From contig NZ_CP089932.1 of assembly GCF_021365465.1 (NCBI RefSeq), forward strand, positions 930,001 to 994,000: DNA of 64,000 nt. The letters run 5' to 3'. The DNA comes from Erwinia tracheiphila (GTDB lineage: Bacteria > Pseudomonadota > Gammaproteobacteria > Enterobacterales > Enterobacteriaceae). Below, one piece after another: positions 16,920 through 26,310 of this stretch; the stretch's first letter is position 1, and each line of letters opens with the position of its first letter. Made by a program: the position numbers and the translations under genes. Below the pieces are notes generated by a model. It saw only the letters and a program-made list of their open reading frames with translations, made no database searches and was not told the origin of the DNA.

Positions 16920-18234
16920 GGGTCTTCCCCTGTTGTGGTGGCTAAGGGCATTATGATGGCAGTCTTGATTTTCTGAGGAGTCTGCCATGGACGAAAAGTC
17001 CCTCTATGCCCATATCCTTAACCTGTCCGCACCGTGGCAGGTAAAATCCCTTTCTCTTGATGAAAAATCTGGTTCAGTGACTGTGATTGTCGGCATTGTC
17101 GGGCACACTCAACTGACCTGTCCAACATGCGGTAAATCCTGCCCCATACATGACCACCGGCGTCGCAAATGGCGTCACCTCGATACCTGTCAATTCACCA
17201 CGCTGGTTGAAGCTGATGTACCCCGCATTGACTGCCCCGAGCACGGTTGCCAGACACTGCCGGTTCCGTGGGCGGGGCCAGGCAGCCGCTACACCCTGTT
17301 GTTCGAAGCCTTTGTTCTTTCATGGCTGAAAATTAGCACCGTGGATGCTGTCAGAAAGCAGCTCAAACTCAGTTGGAATGCCGTGGACGGCATCATGATG
17401 CGCGCAGTAAAACGAGGCCTGGCCCGGATAAAACAACCCTTATCGGCCCGTCATCTCTGCGTGGATGAAGTCGGGTTCAAAAAAGGACACCAGTACGTCA
17501 CCGTTATCTCTGACAGGCAGGGACGCGCTTTGCAACTGACCGACGATCGCGGTGTAGAAAGTCTTGCCAGTTATCTGCGTAGCCTGAGAGATCACCAGCT
17601 TGAAGAGATAAAAACGCTGTCTATGGACATGAACACGGCCTATATCAGTGCTGCACGCATCCATCTCCCCAATGCCGTGGATAAAATCGCCTTCGATCAC
17701 TTCCATGTGGCAAAAATGTTGTGCGCCATCGTTGATAAAACCCGTCAGGCTGAGATGAAACAGATCCCGTCGTCAGACAGGAAAGACGCCCACCGCTCAC
17801 GCTACTTATGGTTTTACAGCAAACAAAATCGCTTTGGGCGCCGCGCTGAGAGGTTAGAAGTTGCCCGGCTGGTGTTACCGCAAACGAACCAGTGCTGGGT
17901 AATGAAAGAGCTTGCCCGCGATCTGTGGCACCGCCGCTATGACGACCATAGCCGTAAGTTGTGGCAGGAATGGATGGCGATGGCTAAAGACACCGGCATA
18001 CCACTCATGGTCAGCATTGCCCGCATGGTGGCAAAGCGGCTTTACGGCATTCTGAATGCGATGAAAAACCGGGTATCGAACGGCAATGCGGAGTCTCTGA
18101 ACAGTAAAATACGGTTGCTGAGGATCAAGTCACGGGGCTTCAGGAATAAAGAACGGTTCAAGCTGGGCGTAATGTTCCACTACGGGAAGCTGAACATGGC
18201 GTTCTGAGTCTCCCACCATGATCGGGGAAGTCCC
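16920..18234 (+). mobile_element. ISL3-family insertion sequence in speD
   Basis: The element is 1315 bp and has inverted repeats GGGTCTTCCCC (left) and GGGACTTCCCC (right, complement), both continuing into TGGTGG. It is flanked by a perfect 8-bp duplication TCGTCAAT (16912-16919 and 18235-18242), the size typical for ISL3. It contains one intact transposase gene. The lack of change in the duplication and the intact transposase suggest a recent insertion. A decayed relative with the same right end lies at 7179-7853 in the same orientation. Confidence 0.95.
16987..18207 (+). CDS. tnpA: ISL3-family transposase
   Basis: The 406-residue protein has the N-terminal zinc-binding part ([20 protein letters not shown], then CPEHGC), a helix-turn-helix ([18 protein letters not shown]) and the DDE catalytic domain: [17 protein letters not shown] carries the first Asp, [11 protein letters not shown] and AFDHFHVAK the second region, and the C-terminal end [20 protein letters not shown] the Glu. 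It is full length with no stop or frameshift. It starts 67 bases from the left end and ends 27 bases before the right end, so nothing else is carried. Strand is opposite to speD. Confidence 0.95.
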   Translation: MDEKSLYAHILNLSAPWQVKSLSLDEKSGSVTVIVGIVGHTQLTCPTCGKSCPIHDHRRRKWRHLDTCQFTTLVEADVPRIDCPEHGCQTLPVPWAGPGSRYTLLFEAFVLSWLKISTVDAVRKQLKLSWNAVDGIMMRAVKRGLARIKQPLSARHLCVDEVGFKKGHQYVTVISDRQGRALQLTDDRGVESLASYLRSLRDHQLEEIKTLSMDMNTAYISAARIHLPNAVDKIAFDHFHVAKMLCAIVDKTRQAEMKQIPSSDRKDAHRSRYLWFYSKQNRFGRRAERLEVARLVLPQTNQCWVMKELARDLWHRRYDDHSRKLWQEWMAMAKDTGIPLMVSIARMVAKRLYGILNAMKNRVSNGNAESLNSKIRLLRIKSRGFRNKERFKLGVMFHYGKLNMAF

Positions 18235-18382
18235 TCGTCAATATAGGCAATATAGCCGTCACGCTCCGCATCGGAGTGAGCGTAACAGATATCGTAGATA
18301 CAAAAACTCAGGCTTTTCGTCAGGTTATTGAAGCCATGTAGTTTTAGCTTTTGCAATTTTGTTCACCCCTTAACATGCCCGG

Positions 18383-19240
18383 TCAGTCGGCCAGCGCATT
18401 TAACAGATATTGCGGCAGGGCAAAGCTGCCTGTGTGGATCGCCGGATTGTAGTAACGGCAGCGAAGGCCGGTTGCAGCAAAGCGTGCCTGGAGGGTCGCA
18501 CTATCCAGGTGGCGCAGTGCCGGATTGTCGCTGGCCCAGGCAAAGGTCATGATACCGCCATAATAGGTCGGGATGGCCGCCTGATAAAAACTGACGTCGC
18601 GGAAGTAATGGCTCAGTTTACGATGGCTGTTAACCGCTTCTTCCTGTTGCAGGAAGCACACGCCGTTCTGGGCGACAAAGATGCCATTTTCGTTGAGGCA
18701 GCGATGGCAACCTTGATAAAAAGCAGAGGTGAACAGGCTTTCACCGGGACCGATGGGATCGGTGCAGTCAGAGATAATGACGTCAAATTTATCGCTGCAC
18801 TGGCTGACAAAATTCACGCCGTCATCGATAACCAGATTCAGCCGGGAGTCCTGATAAGCGCCCGCGCTGTGTTCGGGCAGATACTGCTGGCAGAATGCCA
18901 CCACGCCTGCGTCGATTTCCACCATGGTGATCTGTTGAATGCTGTGATGACGGCTGACTTCACGCAACATAGCACCGTCGCCACCGCCGATAATCAGTAC
19001 GCGTTTTACATTGCCATGCGCCAGCAGCGGGACGTGGGTCATCATCTCGTGGTAAATGAATTCGTCGCGTTCGGTAGTTTGCACCACGCCATCCAGCGCC
19101 ATTACTCGCCCCAGCGACGCATTTTCGAAGATGATCAGATCCTGATGCCTGGTTTGCTCACGGTAGAGTACCTGGTCGACAGAAAAATACTGCCCAAAAC
19201 CAGTGTGAAGCGTTTCATACCATCTGTCCTTTTCAGCCAT
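18383..19240 (-). CDS. speE: Spermidine synthase
   Basis: SpeE transfers the aminopropyl group from decarboxylated SAM to putrescine. At 285 residues it is about the E. coli length. Binding motifs are visible: [16 protein letters not shown] (nucleotide-binding loop), the gatekeeper/catalytic aspartate in [13 protein letters not shown], and the N-terminal YFSVDQVLY. It lies upstream of speD with 26 bases between its stop and the speD start, in an operon. Because speD is interrupted, SpeE would lack its aminopropyl donor unless another source exists. The reading frame itself is intact. Confidence 0.97.
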   Translation of the reverse strand: MAEKDRWYETLHTGFGQYFSVDQVLYREQTRHQDLIIFENASLGRVMALDGVVQTTERDEFIYHEMMTHVPLLAHGNVKRVLIIGGGDGAMLREVSRHHSIQQITMVEIDAGVVAFCQQYLPEHSAGAYQDSRLNLVIDDGVNFVSQCSDKFDVIISDCTDPIGPGESLFTSAFYQGCHRCLNENGIFVAQNGVCFLQQEEAVNSHRKLSHYFRDVSFYQAAIPTYYGGIMTFAWASDNPALRHLDSATLQARFAATGLRCRYYNPAIHTGSFALPQYLLNALAD

Positions 19241-19349
19241 GATGGGATTCTCCTGGTGAAAATAGCCATGAAAAATGGGGCGGTATCATAGCTAACTCTG
19301 ACCGTGGTTGCACGGTCAAATTTTCAGCGAAGGCCAAACGTTATCGGGG

Positions 19350-19697
19350 TTATTTGACGTAGGCGAGAAGATTGAGGGAGTCCCGTGCCAGGGATTTACA
19401 TTTCATGTCGTTTGGAACGGCTATGCCGCTGAGATCCTTATAGCTGTCCTCGCCAAGTGATTTCATGTTGTAACTGTTGTAATTACTCAGATCCCAGCGA
19501 TTCTGACGTGCGAGAAACAGCAGCGCCCGGCGGATCTGATCGTCCGGCAGATCGCGATAGCCGCAGTCGTTTTTCAGATAAACAAACACGGCCGTCAGAT
19601 CCGCGAGATCCTCTGCTTCTGACTCGCTCAGGGCAAGACTTGTCGACGAGAAGCCAAACAGACCCAACAACAACAGAGCCTTGACGCTTTTCTTCAT
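19350..19697 (-). CDS. yacC: YacC-like secreted protein (pilotin-like)
   Basis: The 115-residue protein has an N-terminal Sec signal (KALLLLGLFGFSSTSLALS) and a mature part close to E. coli YacC: ESEAEDLADLTAVFVYLKND, then RRALLFLARQNRWDLSNYNS and a C-terminal LARDSLNLLAYVK. Two cysteines (NDCGY and MKCKS) probably form a disulfide in the periplasm. YacC is related to pilotin-type proteins, but no role is established that I can state with confidence. Its place next to speE is conserved in enterobacteria. Confidence 0.9.
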   Translation of the reverse strand: MKKSVKALLLLGLFGFSSTSLALSESEAEDLADLTAVFVYLKNDCGYRDLPDDQIRRALLFLARQNRWDLSNYNSYNMKSLGEDSYKDLSGIAVPNDMKCKSLARDSLNLLAYVK

Positions 19698-19840
19698 AAT
19701 TGTTCCCGATTAACTAGAATAGCCAGACGTTAGCACAGTTATTGATGGGCTTCAGGCAATTTTGGTGACGCACCGTTAATTTAGTGTAATGAGGGCCAGA
19801 AGCGGCCAGAGAACTTGACCGCCCGGCAGGGAGAAAGGTT

Positions 19841-21505
19841 ATGCTGCCACTTTCTCATCATGCCCGGATGAAGAAGAGTCAAATGCAACGCCGTGATTTT
19901 ATTAAATTGAGCAGCATCCTGGCGGCCGCAGGCGCACTGCCATTGTGGAGCAGTTCGCTAATGGCGGCGCTGCCACGTCCCGGTCTGCCCGTGCCTGCCT
20001 TATTAACCCCCGATCCGCGCGGTGTGATCAACCTCGTCGCGCAGCAGCGAATGACGCAATGGCGGGGTAAATCCGTGGGTACATGGGGTTATAATGGTGG
20101 GGTACTGGGACCGGCAATCGCCTTGCAGCGCGGGCGGCCGGTCACGGTGAATCTGCACAACGCGCTTCCTGAAGCAACAACGCTACACTGGCACGGATTG
20201 GCGATCTCCGGGGAAGCAGAGGGCGGTCCCCGCAGCGTCATTGCTCCGGGTCAGGCCCGCCGTATCGACTTTACACCGGATCAACCCGCGACAACCTGCT
20301 GGTTTCATCCTCATCAACATGGGCGTAGCGGTTACCAGCTGGCGCAGGGGCTGGCCGGACTGGTTCTGCTGAAAGATGCTGACAGTGAAAAGCTGCTGCT
20401 GCCGCAAACCTGGGGCGTGGATGATATTCCGGTTATTTTGCAGGATAAACGCTTCAGCCCGGATGGCAGCAAAATTGATTATCAGCTGGATGAAATGAGT
20501 GCGGTGACGGGCTGGTTTGGCGATACCCTGCTGACCAATGGCGCAATCTATCCGCTGCGTGCCGTGCCGCGAGGCTGGCTGCGGCTGCGCCTCTTAAATG
20601 CCTGCAATGCCCGCTCGCTCCTGCTGACCACCAACGACAGCCGCCCGCTGCACGTTATTGGTAGTGATGGCGGCTTGCTGACAGAACCGGTGAAACTGAC
20701 AGAGCTGTCAATAATGGCGGGTGAGCGTTTTGAAGTGCTGGTCGATACCCACGATGGTAAAACCTTCGATCTGCAAACGCTACCGGTGCGACAAATGGGA
20801 ATGACGCTGGCACCTTTTCACCAGGCGTTACCGCTACTGTCTATTCAGCCTTTGTCCATTTTCGGCAGCGGCACCTTGCCGGATAAGCTGGTGGATATGC
20901 CCGCCGTGTCTGAACCGCCGCAGGTTAACACGCGGCTGCTGCAACTGAGCATGGCCCCGGAGCTGGATCGTCGCGGCATGCTGGCACTGATGGAAAAATA
21001 TGGCCAGGCCGCAATGGCGGGTATGAGCGGTGATGCCCATGATAATGAGGCTGACGATGCGCAACCGATGGCGGAGGGCCATGATGCTATGGCCGGAATG
21101 GGGCAACCGGCAGCGACTCCCTTTGATTTCCATAATGCCAATAAAATTAATGGCGTTGCTTTTGATATGAGCGCACCTGCCTTTGATGTGAAAAAGGGTG
21201 TGGTGGAAAAATGGACGATTTCCGGTGAGGGCGATGCGATGCTCCATCCGTTCCATATTCACGGTACTCAGTTTCGTATCCTGTCCGAAAACGGTAAGCC
21301 TCCCGCCGCGCATCGCAGCGGCTGGAAAGATGTGGTGCGGGTGGAGGGCGCACGCAGCGAAGTGCTGGTGAAGTTTGATCATCTTGCCAGTAAAGAGCGG
21401 GCTTATATGGCGCACTGTCATCTGCAGGAACATGAAAATACCGGGATGATGCTGGGGTTTACAGTGAGTGATGACAGCGGTAATAAAAGCCCTCAGGATA
21501 AATAG
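19841..21505 (+). CDS. cueO: Multicopper oxidase CueO
   Basis: CueO oxidises cuprous copper in the periplasm and protects against copper toxicity. A twin-arginine signal ([20 protein letters not shown]) shows export in folded form. Copper-binding motifs are all present: [21 protein letters not shown] and [13 protein letters not shown]. The methionine-rich insert ([23 protein letters not shown]) is shorter in methionine than in E. coli. The ATG at 19841 has GGGAG 7 bases upstream; the alternative ATG at 19883 gives the E. coli-like start MQRRDF but a weaker ribosome-binding site. No gcd gene follows, unlike E. coli; an IS91-type element is there instead. Confidence 0.96.
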   Translation: MLPLSHHARMKKSQMQRRDFIKLSSILAAAGALPLWSSSLMAALPRPGLPVPALLTPDPRGVINLVAQQRMTQWRGKSVGTWGYNGGVLGPAIALQRGRPVTVNLHNALPEATTLHWHGLAISGEAEGGPRSVIAPGQARRIDFTPDQPATTCWFHPHQHGRSGYQLAQGLAGLVLLKDADSEKLLLPQTWGVDDIPVILQDKRFSPDGSKIDYQLDEMSAVTGWFGDTLLTNGAIYPLRAVPRGWLRLRLLNACNARSLLLTTNDSRPLHVIGSDGGLLTEPVKLTELSIMAGERFEVLVDTHDGKTFDLQTLPVRQMGMTLAPFHQALPLLSIQPLSIFGSGTLPDKLVDMPAVSEPPQVNTRLLQLSMAPELDRRGMLALMEKYGQAAMAGMSGDAHDNEADDAQPMAEGHDAMAGMGQPAATPFDFHNANKINGVAFDMSAPAFDVKKGVVEKWTISGEGDAMLHPFHIHGTQFRILSENGKPPAAHRSGWKDVVRVEGARSEVLVKFDHLASKERAYMAHCHLQEHENTGMMLGFTVSDDSGNKSPQDK

Positions 21506-21958
21506 CGGCAGAGAACTGTGCGCCATTTTTTTTGCCAGACCGTGAACCGCAAGGTATGGGCAAAGATCAGACGTCTCGCCTTCCCAGGCTGCGACATGCT
21601 AACAAAATGGCCATACAGCGGCATCATGCGCTGCTTTCTGCCTGAGAATCCCTTTTTCAGCCTGGCACCTTCACTTTATGCTGGTTAGTTGGTTAGCTTT
21701 CGGCTGCCAGCCCTGACAGAAGGAACGTTGACGGCAGGCTCGCCATATCCGCTATCTCAATTACTTCTTCTTCTCCATGCAGGTTGAACACGTTTCTTTC
21801 CCCGTTCATGGTTAGGAAACTGAATCATCGTTTTAAAAATTTCCTGACCATGAGCAGCAGTGTCTGTAATGCAGTAATGATGTGCCATCGGGAACGTTAT
21901 GGTCATAAAATGGCATTTGCGGCGCGTTTTTAACCTGAAAGCTGTTTTTCAGACGCAC
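21506..21958. other. Intergenic stretch between cueO and IS91-type element
   Basis: No recognised gene. A 38-codon frame on minus (21693-21809) starts MNGERNVFNLHGEEEVIEIA, without a clear ribosome-binding site; I do not know the product. The region stands where E. coli has gcd (glucose dehydrogenase), of which I see no trace. Confidence 0.35.
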
Positions 21959-23173
21959 TTATCCCGCAGTCTGTGCCAGAAGCCATCGTTTCCGGTCGAT
22001 GTTATGCAGTCTTTCTGCCACCAACTCCGACGCGTGCCTCCCGGCCTGCGCACTGCTGAAGCGCAGTCGGTTGCCGCACAGAATGCATTTGTACGGATCC
22101 GTGCGCAGAAATTCTTTCATCAGCGCGGCGAAGCCGGGCTTCTCCGGTTTTTTCCGCGCTTCCATCTCCAGGGCTTCATACACCTTCGGCAGCAGGCTAC
22201 CCCGTTTACGGTTTGATAAAAAACCGTAATAACGCACCATCTTAAAATGCTTCGCCGGGATATGGCTGATATAACGTCCGATCATATCTTCCTGCGTCAG
22301 CGTCTGCTGCCGGTACTGCTGCGTACGGTGGTCGTAATAGTGGTGCACCACCGCGCCGCCGCTGTAGTGCCTCAGCTTCGCCGCCGACACGGGGGGCCGT
22401 TTCAGGTACCGGCCCAGATATTTGACGCTCCGCCAGGCCCCCCGGGTCTTCTTCGCGAAGTGGACCTTCCAGCGGCGCCCGTACTGCGCCTGCAGATAGC
22501 GCAGCCACTGTTTTTTGTCGTGGATATGCCCCAGCCCCGGCAGCCTGCCGGGGTTAATCAGGTCATAGCTGTGGCGCAGCAGCCGGATGACGGCTCCGCG
22601 CCAGATTTCCTCCACGGCATGCTTTTTAAAGAAGAGGTCGCGCCATACGCCGTGTTTAATATCAAGCCCGCCGCGGGTGACGGAGAGATGAATGTGGGGA
22701 TGCTGGTTGAGCTGGCGACCGTAGGTGTGCAGGGCGCAGAAGATACCGACTTCCACACCCTGTTTTCTGGCCCAGCGGAGCATGGCGCGGGTGGCTGCGC
22801 GGAACAGGGCATTGAGCAGAGGCCAGTTATTGTTGAAAAAGGGCCACAGCAGATGGGGCATGGTGAAGGTGATATGCTGCCAGTCGCAGTCGGGCAGAAT
22901 TTGCTGTTGTTCTGTAATCCACTGCTCCGTGGCCTTATGTCCGCAGGAGCTGCAGCCTTTTGATTTACAGGTCTGGCAGAAGAAGCGGGTGTGGGTGCAG
23001 TCCGGGGAGGCGCAGCAGTATCGCTTCACCCCCATGGCAGCAGTGCCGCAGGCGAGCATGCGCTCGACGCAGAGTACGGTCCAGGGGCTGAGGGTGTCCC
23101 CGTGTTTATCCATATACCGGTTCCAGGCGTCATCAGTGGTGAACAGCAGTTTTGCCGGGCGCGGGATATACAT
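21959..23173 (-). CDS. tnpA: IS91-family transposase (Y2 HUH)
   Basis: This 404-residue protein is the rolling-circle type transposase of IS91/IS801-like elements. It has a zinc-binding cysteine cluster near the N-terminus (CQTCKSKGCSSCGH), the HUH metal motif (HPHIHLSVTRGG) and the two spaced tyrosines (VKYLGRYLKRP). Such enzymes nick one strand and replicate the element from an origin end to a terminator end without making target duplications. The frame is intact. A conserved companion ORF ends 8 bases before its start (23182-23627). The exact ends of the element could not be fixed by eye. Confidence 0.9.
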   Translation of the reverse strand: MYIPRPAKLLFTTDDAWNRYMDKHGDTLSPWTVLCVERMLACGTAAMGVKRYCCASPDCTHTRFFCQTCKSKGCSSCGHKATEQWITEQQQILPDCDWQHITFTMPHLLWPFFNNNWPLLNALFRAATRAMLRWARKQGVEVGIFCALHTYGRQLNQHPHIHLSVTRGGLDIKHGVWRDLFFKKHAVEEIWRGAVIRLLRHSYDLINPGRLPGLGHIHDKKQWLRYLQAQYGRRWKVHFAKKTRGAWRSVKYLGRYLKRPPVSAAKLRHYSGGAVVHHYYDHRTQQYRQQTLTQEDMIGRYISHIPAKHFKMVRYYGFLSNRKRGSLLPKVYEALEMEARKKPEKPGFAALMKEFLRTDPYKCILCGNRLRFSSAQAGRHASELVAERLHNIDRKRWLLAQTAG

Positions 23174-23181
23174 GCGGCGGA

Positions 23182-23627
23182 TTATCGCTCTGCAGTGGCA
23201 CCGGTATTATAGTGCCAGTCGTCACAGTCATCGGCCCAGTTGTCGGTGTGTTTATCCCAGGGAGCGAAGGTCACCGGCAGCATGCCGGATTCTGTGGCGA
23301 TAATAAACACATCGGCTGGCATGGACTCAAGGACGACATCGCCGTCGGGTGAGTCAGGCGGCTCAAAGCCGCGGATGATGCAGACGAGAGGCGGGTCGAA
23401 GTGTGTATCGAGGAAAAACTGTGGCCCCAGGTGGACACAGTGACGAATGGCATCCTGCGGAGTGTCGTAAAAAACTCGTCGGGGTCGTCATAATCGCTCC
23501 GGGGCGGAATGGACACCAGAAAACGCTTAGGATATCCGGGTATAGCGCGTCGGGACGAGGGCGTGGGTTTACGCTTTCTGGGGGCTTTGCTACGGGCAAT
23601 GTGAATGATTTCCTGAGAAATTAACAT
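23182..23627 (-). pseudogene. IS91-associated accessory ORF, one-base frameshift
   Basis: The first frame starts MLISQEIIHIARSKAPRKRK and runs to SDYDDPDEFF; the true continuation is in another frame: DAIRHCVHLGPQFFLDTHFD, then CIIRGFEPPDSPDGDVVLES, VFIIATESGMLPVTFAPWD and a stop at 23182. A six-base A run on plus (near 23469) should hold seven to join them, giving about 148 residues. The protein is acidic at its C-terminus. I do not know its function; its tight coupling to the transposase gene suggests a part in transposition or its control. Confidence 0.6.
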
Positions 23628-23995
23628 ACCGCAGAGTATAAAGCTGTGAGCCGGTCATGAACACCCTCGGAACGGCAGAGCCGTGACGCTCGCCCTGTAA
23701 GGGCGCTATGTTCAGTGATTTTTCAGGAGCGAATTCCCGAAGGCACACCCAAAAAAGGGGGCGAAATGGCTGATTCGCAGAGATTTCGTGCCACCTTGAG
23801 TAAGGCCGTCAGTGTGTGATGACCTCATTCGTGATGCCACTCTGTAAAATCAATCTCTGCCATATCCGATGAAAAGAGCACGGTGTTTTTGCGTTATGCC
23901 CTACATGTTCGCTTCAGAACGGGAGCAAAAACCCATCCTGAAATGTGATAAACTTCGCGCCTTCCCTTAAGCTCTCAACAGTATCGACATAAGTT
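23628..23995. other. Upstream region of hpt, including IS91-type flank
   Basis: No gene is seen. The stretch contains GC-rich fold-backs near 23670-23710 (CGGCAGAGCCGTGACG, CGCCCTGTAAGGGCG), which may belong to an end of the IS91-type element. The last 60 bases contain a possible hpt promoter (-10 like GATAAACT near 23946). Confidence 0.35.
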
Positions 23996-24550
23996 ATGAA
24001 ACATTCCGTTGAAGTCATGATCTCTGAAGACGAGATCGCCAGACGTATCGCAGATATGGGCCGACACATCACCGAACGCTATTCTGACAGCGACGGTGCC
24101 TTAGTGCTGGTGGGCCTGCTGCGCGGTTCCTTTATGTTTATGGCAGATCTTTGCCGCAAAATTGACGTGACGCATGAAGTCGACTTTATGGTCGCATCCA
24201 GCTACGGCAGTGGTATGTCGAGTACGCGGGATGTCAGGATCCTGAAAGATCTTGATGAGGATATTCGCGGTAAAGATGTGTTAATCGTTGAGGACATCAT
24301 TGATTCCGGCAATACTCTGAGGAAGGTTCGCGAGATACTGAGCCTGCGTCAACCAAAGTCACTGGCGATATGTACTTTGCTGGATAAGCCGGACCGCCGT
24401 GAAGTGGAGGTGTCCGTTGATTATGTTGGTTTTACTATCGCGGATGAATTTGTAGTGGGCTACGGTATTGATTATGCGCAGCGTTATCGGCATCTCCCCT
24501 ACGTGGGTCATCTCCCCTACGTGGGTAAAGTGGTGATGCTGGAAGCGTAA
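23996..24550 (+). CDS. hpt: Hypoxanthine phosphoribosyltransferase
   Basis: Hpt salvages hypoxanthine (and guanine) to IMP (GMP) with PRPP. The PRPP-binding motif is [13 protein letters not shown], and the substrate loop [13 protein letters not shown] and the nearby [13 protein letters not shown] are conserved. Length is 184 residues, six more than the usual 178. The difference is an in-frame tandem duplication of HLPYVG near the C-terminus (24491-24526). The duplicated segment sits in the last conserved motif ([14 protein letters not shown]), so an effect on folding or activity is possible. The gene is convergent with can. Confidence 0.96.
   Translation: MKHSVEVMISEDEIARRIADMGRHITERYSDSDGALVLVGLLRGSFMFMADLCRKIDVTHEVDFMVASSYGSGMSSTRDVRILKDLDEDIRGKDVLIVEDIIDSGNTLRKVREILSLRQPKSLAICTLLDKPDRREVEVSVDYVGFTIADEFVVGYGIDYAQRYRHLPYVGHLPYVGKVVMLEA
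24491..24526 (+). repeat. 18-bp tandem duplication inside hpt
   Basis: CATCTCCCCTACGTGGGT occurs twice in direct tandem without a mismatch. It keeps the frame and repeats six residues (HLPYVG). E. coli Hpt has this motif once. Confidence 0.95.
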
Positions 24551-24572
24551 TTCGTCACCGCACAATCGATTA

Positions 24573-24591
24573 AGGCCGGATTTTCCGGCCT
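24573..24591. terminator. Hairpin between convergent hpt and can
   Basis: AGGCCGGA and TCCGGCCT form an 8-bp stem with a TTT loop between the two gene ends. There is no strong T tract on either side, so it may work only weakly or serve both directions. Confidence 0.4.
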
Positions 24592-24611
24592 GCTGTATGA
24601 TAGCGTCCCGG

Positions 24612-25277
24612 TTAACAGGTGGGCTTTTCCAGTTCGCTCAACAGGTTGGCGATGCCTGCATGGTAACGCTGTTCAAGGGTTTCACGACTGGTGGCCGCGA
24701 CGTTCAAATCGCGAAGATAGCCGTCCTGAATGCCGTAAACCCAACCGTGGAGGGTGACGTTCTGGCCTCGCTTCCATGCTGACTGCATGATGGTGGAGTG
24801 GCCCAAATTGTAAACCTGCTCTACCACATTGATTTCACACAGCTTATCGAAACGTTTCTGCGGTGGCAGTTCGCTTAATAATGCGCCGTGCTTGTACCAT
24901 AAATCGCGAATGTGCAGCAGCCAGTTGTTGATCAGCCCCAGATCCGGGTTCTCAACCGCCGCCTGTACGCCGCCGCAGCCGTAGTGGCCACAGATAATGA
25001 TGTGCTCAACTTCCAGCACCTCAACGGCATATTGCACTACGGACAAGCAGTTTAAATCGGTGTGAATAACCTGGTTGGCTACATTGCGGTGAACAAAAAG
25101 CTCACCCGGTTCCAGCCCGGTCAGACGTTCAGCAGGAACGCGGCTGTCAGAACAGCCAATCCACAGAAAGCGCGGTTTTTGTGCCAGCGCAAGACGCTCG
25201 AAAAAGCCTGGATCTTCTTCTTTGAGCAGTTTGGACCATTCGCGGTTGTTACTAATCAGGGTGTCGATATCTTTCAT
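24612..25277 (-). CDS. can: Beta-class carbonic anhydrase
   Basis: Can interconverts CO2 and bicarbonate in the cytoplasm and supplies bicarbonate for carboxylations at normal air CO2. The zinc ligands and active-site pair are in [12 protein letters not shown] (Cys, Asp-Arg) and [10 protein letters not shown] (His, Cys). It has 221 residues, about the E. coli length, from the ATG at 25277. It is divergent to yadG with about 100 bp between, where both promoters should lie. Frame intact. Confidence 0.97.
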   Translation of the reverse strand: MKDIDTLISNNREWSKLLKEEDPGFFERLALAQKPRFLWIGCSDSRVPAERLTGLEPGELFVHRNVANQVIHTDLNCLSVVQYAVEVLEVEHIIICGHYGCGGVQAAVENPDLGLINNWLLHIRDLWYKHGALLSELPPQKRFDKLCEINVVEQVYNLGHSTIMQSAWKRGQNVTLHGWVYGIQDGYLRDLNVAATSRETLEQRYHAGIANLLSELEKPTC

Positions 25278-25383
25278 TTCAACTTATCCAGGACTTTATA
25301 TGCGTTGCAGTAATATAGGCCAACGAAACATGATTTAAAACGGCAAATAAAAAAACCATTCAGAACAAGGCACTCTTAAACCT

Positions 25384-26310
25384 ATGACTTATGCACTGGA
25401 ACTTGAAAAACTGACCAAAACCTATGCGGGTGGCGTTCAGGCCCTCAAGGGAATTGATCTTAATGTGGAAGCCGGTGATTTCTACGCACTGCTTGGGCCA
25501 AACGGCGCCGGAAAATCCACCACTATCGGCATTATCAGTTCGCTGGTAAACAAAACCGCCGGAAGGGTGCGGGTGTTTGGCTACGACCTGCAGCAGGATG
25601 TGGTCAATGCCAAACGCCAGCTGGGGCTGGTGCCACAGGAATTTAACTTTAACCCGTTTGAAACGGTATTTCAGATTGTGGTGAGCCAGGCCGGCTACTA
25701 TGGCGTGGAGAAAAAAGAAGCACGTATCCGGGCTGAAAAATATCTTCGTCAGCTTGACCTGTGGGACAAGCGTAACGAACGGGCGCGCATGCTTTCTGGC
25801 GGAATGAAGCGCCGTCTGATGATCGCCCGTGCGCTGATGCATGAACCCAAACTGCTGATCCTTGATGAGCCGACCGCGGGCGTTGATATCGAACTCCGCC
25901 GTTCAATGTGGAGCTTTTTACAGGAACTCAACGCGCAAGGTACCACCATTATTCTGACCACCCACTACCTGGAAGAAGCCGAAATGCTGTGCCGCCATAT
26001 CGGCATTATTCAGCGGGGAGAGCTGGTGGAAAACACCACCATGAAGGGGCTGCTGGCCAAGCTGAAATCGGAAACCTTTATCCTCGATCTGGCGGCGAAA
26101 AGCCCCTTGCCGAAGCTGGAAGGGTTCCAGCACCGGCTGGTAGATACCTCCACGCTGGAGGTAGAAGTGCTGCGCGAGCAGGGACTGAACAGCGTGTTCA
26201 GTCAGCTTAGTCAGCAGGGCGTGCAGGTGTTGAGTATGCGCAATAAAGCGAACCGCCTGGAGGAACTGTTTGTTGACCTGGTCAATGGTCGCAAAGGAGA
26301 AAAAGCATGA
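25384..26310 (+). CDS. yadG: ABC transporter ATP-binding protein YadG
   Basis: YadG is the ATPase of an exporter-type ABC transporter with YadH. Motifs in order: Walker A GPNGAGKSTTIG, Q-loop VPQEFNFNP, signature LSGGMKRRL, Walker B LLILDEPTAGVD, switch His in LTTHYLEEAE. The length is 308 residues as in E. coli. Its stop overlaps the yadH start by four bases (ATGA), so the two are translationally coupled. The transported substrate is not known. Confidence 0.96.
   Translation: MTYALELEKLTKTYAGGVQALKGIDLNVEAGDFYALLGPNGAGKSTTIGIISSLVNKTAGRVRVFGYDLQQDVVNAKRQLGLVPQEFNFNPFETVFQIVVSQAGYYGVEKKEARIRAEKYLRQLDLWDKRNERARMLSGGMKRRLMIARALMHEPKLLILDEPTAGVDIELRRSMWSFLQELNAQGTTIILTTHYLEEAEMLCRHIGIIQRGELVENTTMKGLLAKLKSETFILDLAAKSPLPKLEGFQHRLVDTSTLEVEVLREQGLNSVFSQLSQQGVQVLSMRNKANRLEELFVDLVNGRKGEKA

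Larger units (their letters stand above)
16224..18356 (-). pseudogene. speD: S-adenosylmethionine decarboxylase proenzyme, interrupted by an IS
   Basis: SpeD supplies decarboxylated SAM for spermidine synthesis by SpeE. The N-terminal part (18243-18356) reads from a TTG start: [16 protein letters not shown], ending YIAYIDE. It has an AGGGGTGA ribosome-binding sequence, and E. coli speD also starts with TTG as I recall. The ISL3-family element at 16920-18234 follows, then the C-terminal part from 16919 to 16224 ([20 protein letters not shown] through EMREIYYGS). Removing the IS and one TCGTCAAT copy restores the frame exactly. The cleavage site that makes the pyruvoyl group ([12 protein letters not shown]) is intact. 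The last residues ([10 protein letters not shown]) differ from the usual end and overlap the DeoR gene tail. Confidence 0.95.

Noticed and set aside
18410..19291. 293-codon frame antisense to speE
   Set aside because: Shadow of speE; no independent evidence.
22247..22963. 238-codon plus-strand frame over the IS91-type transposase
   Set aside because: Shadow frame in GC-rich sequence; the minus-strand transposase has all motifs.
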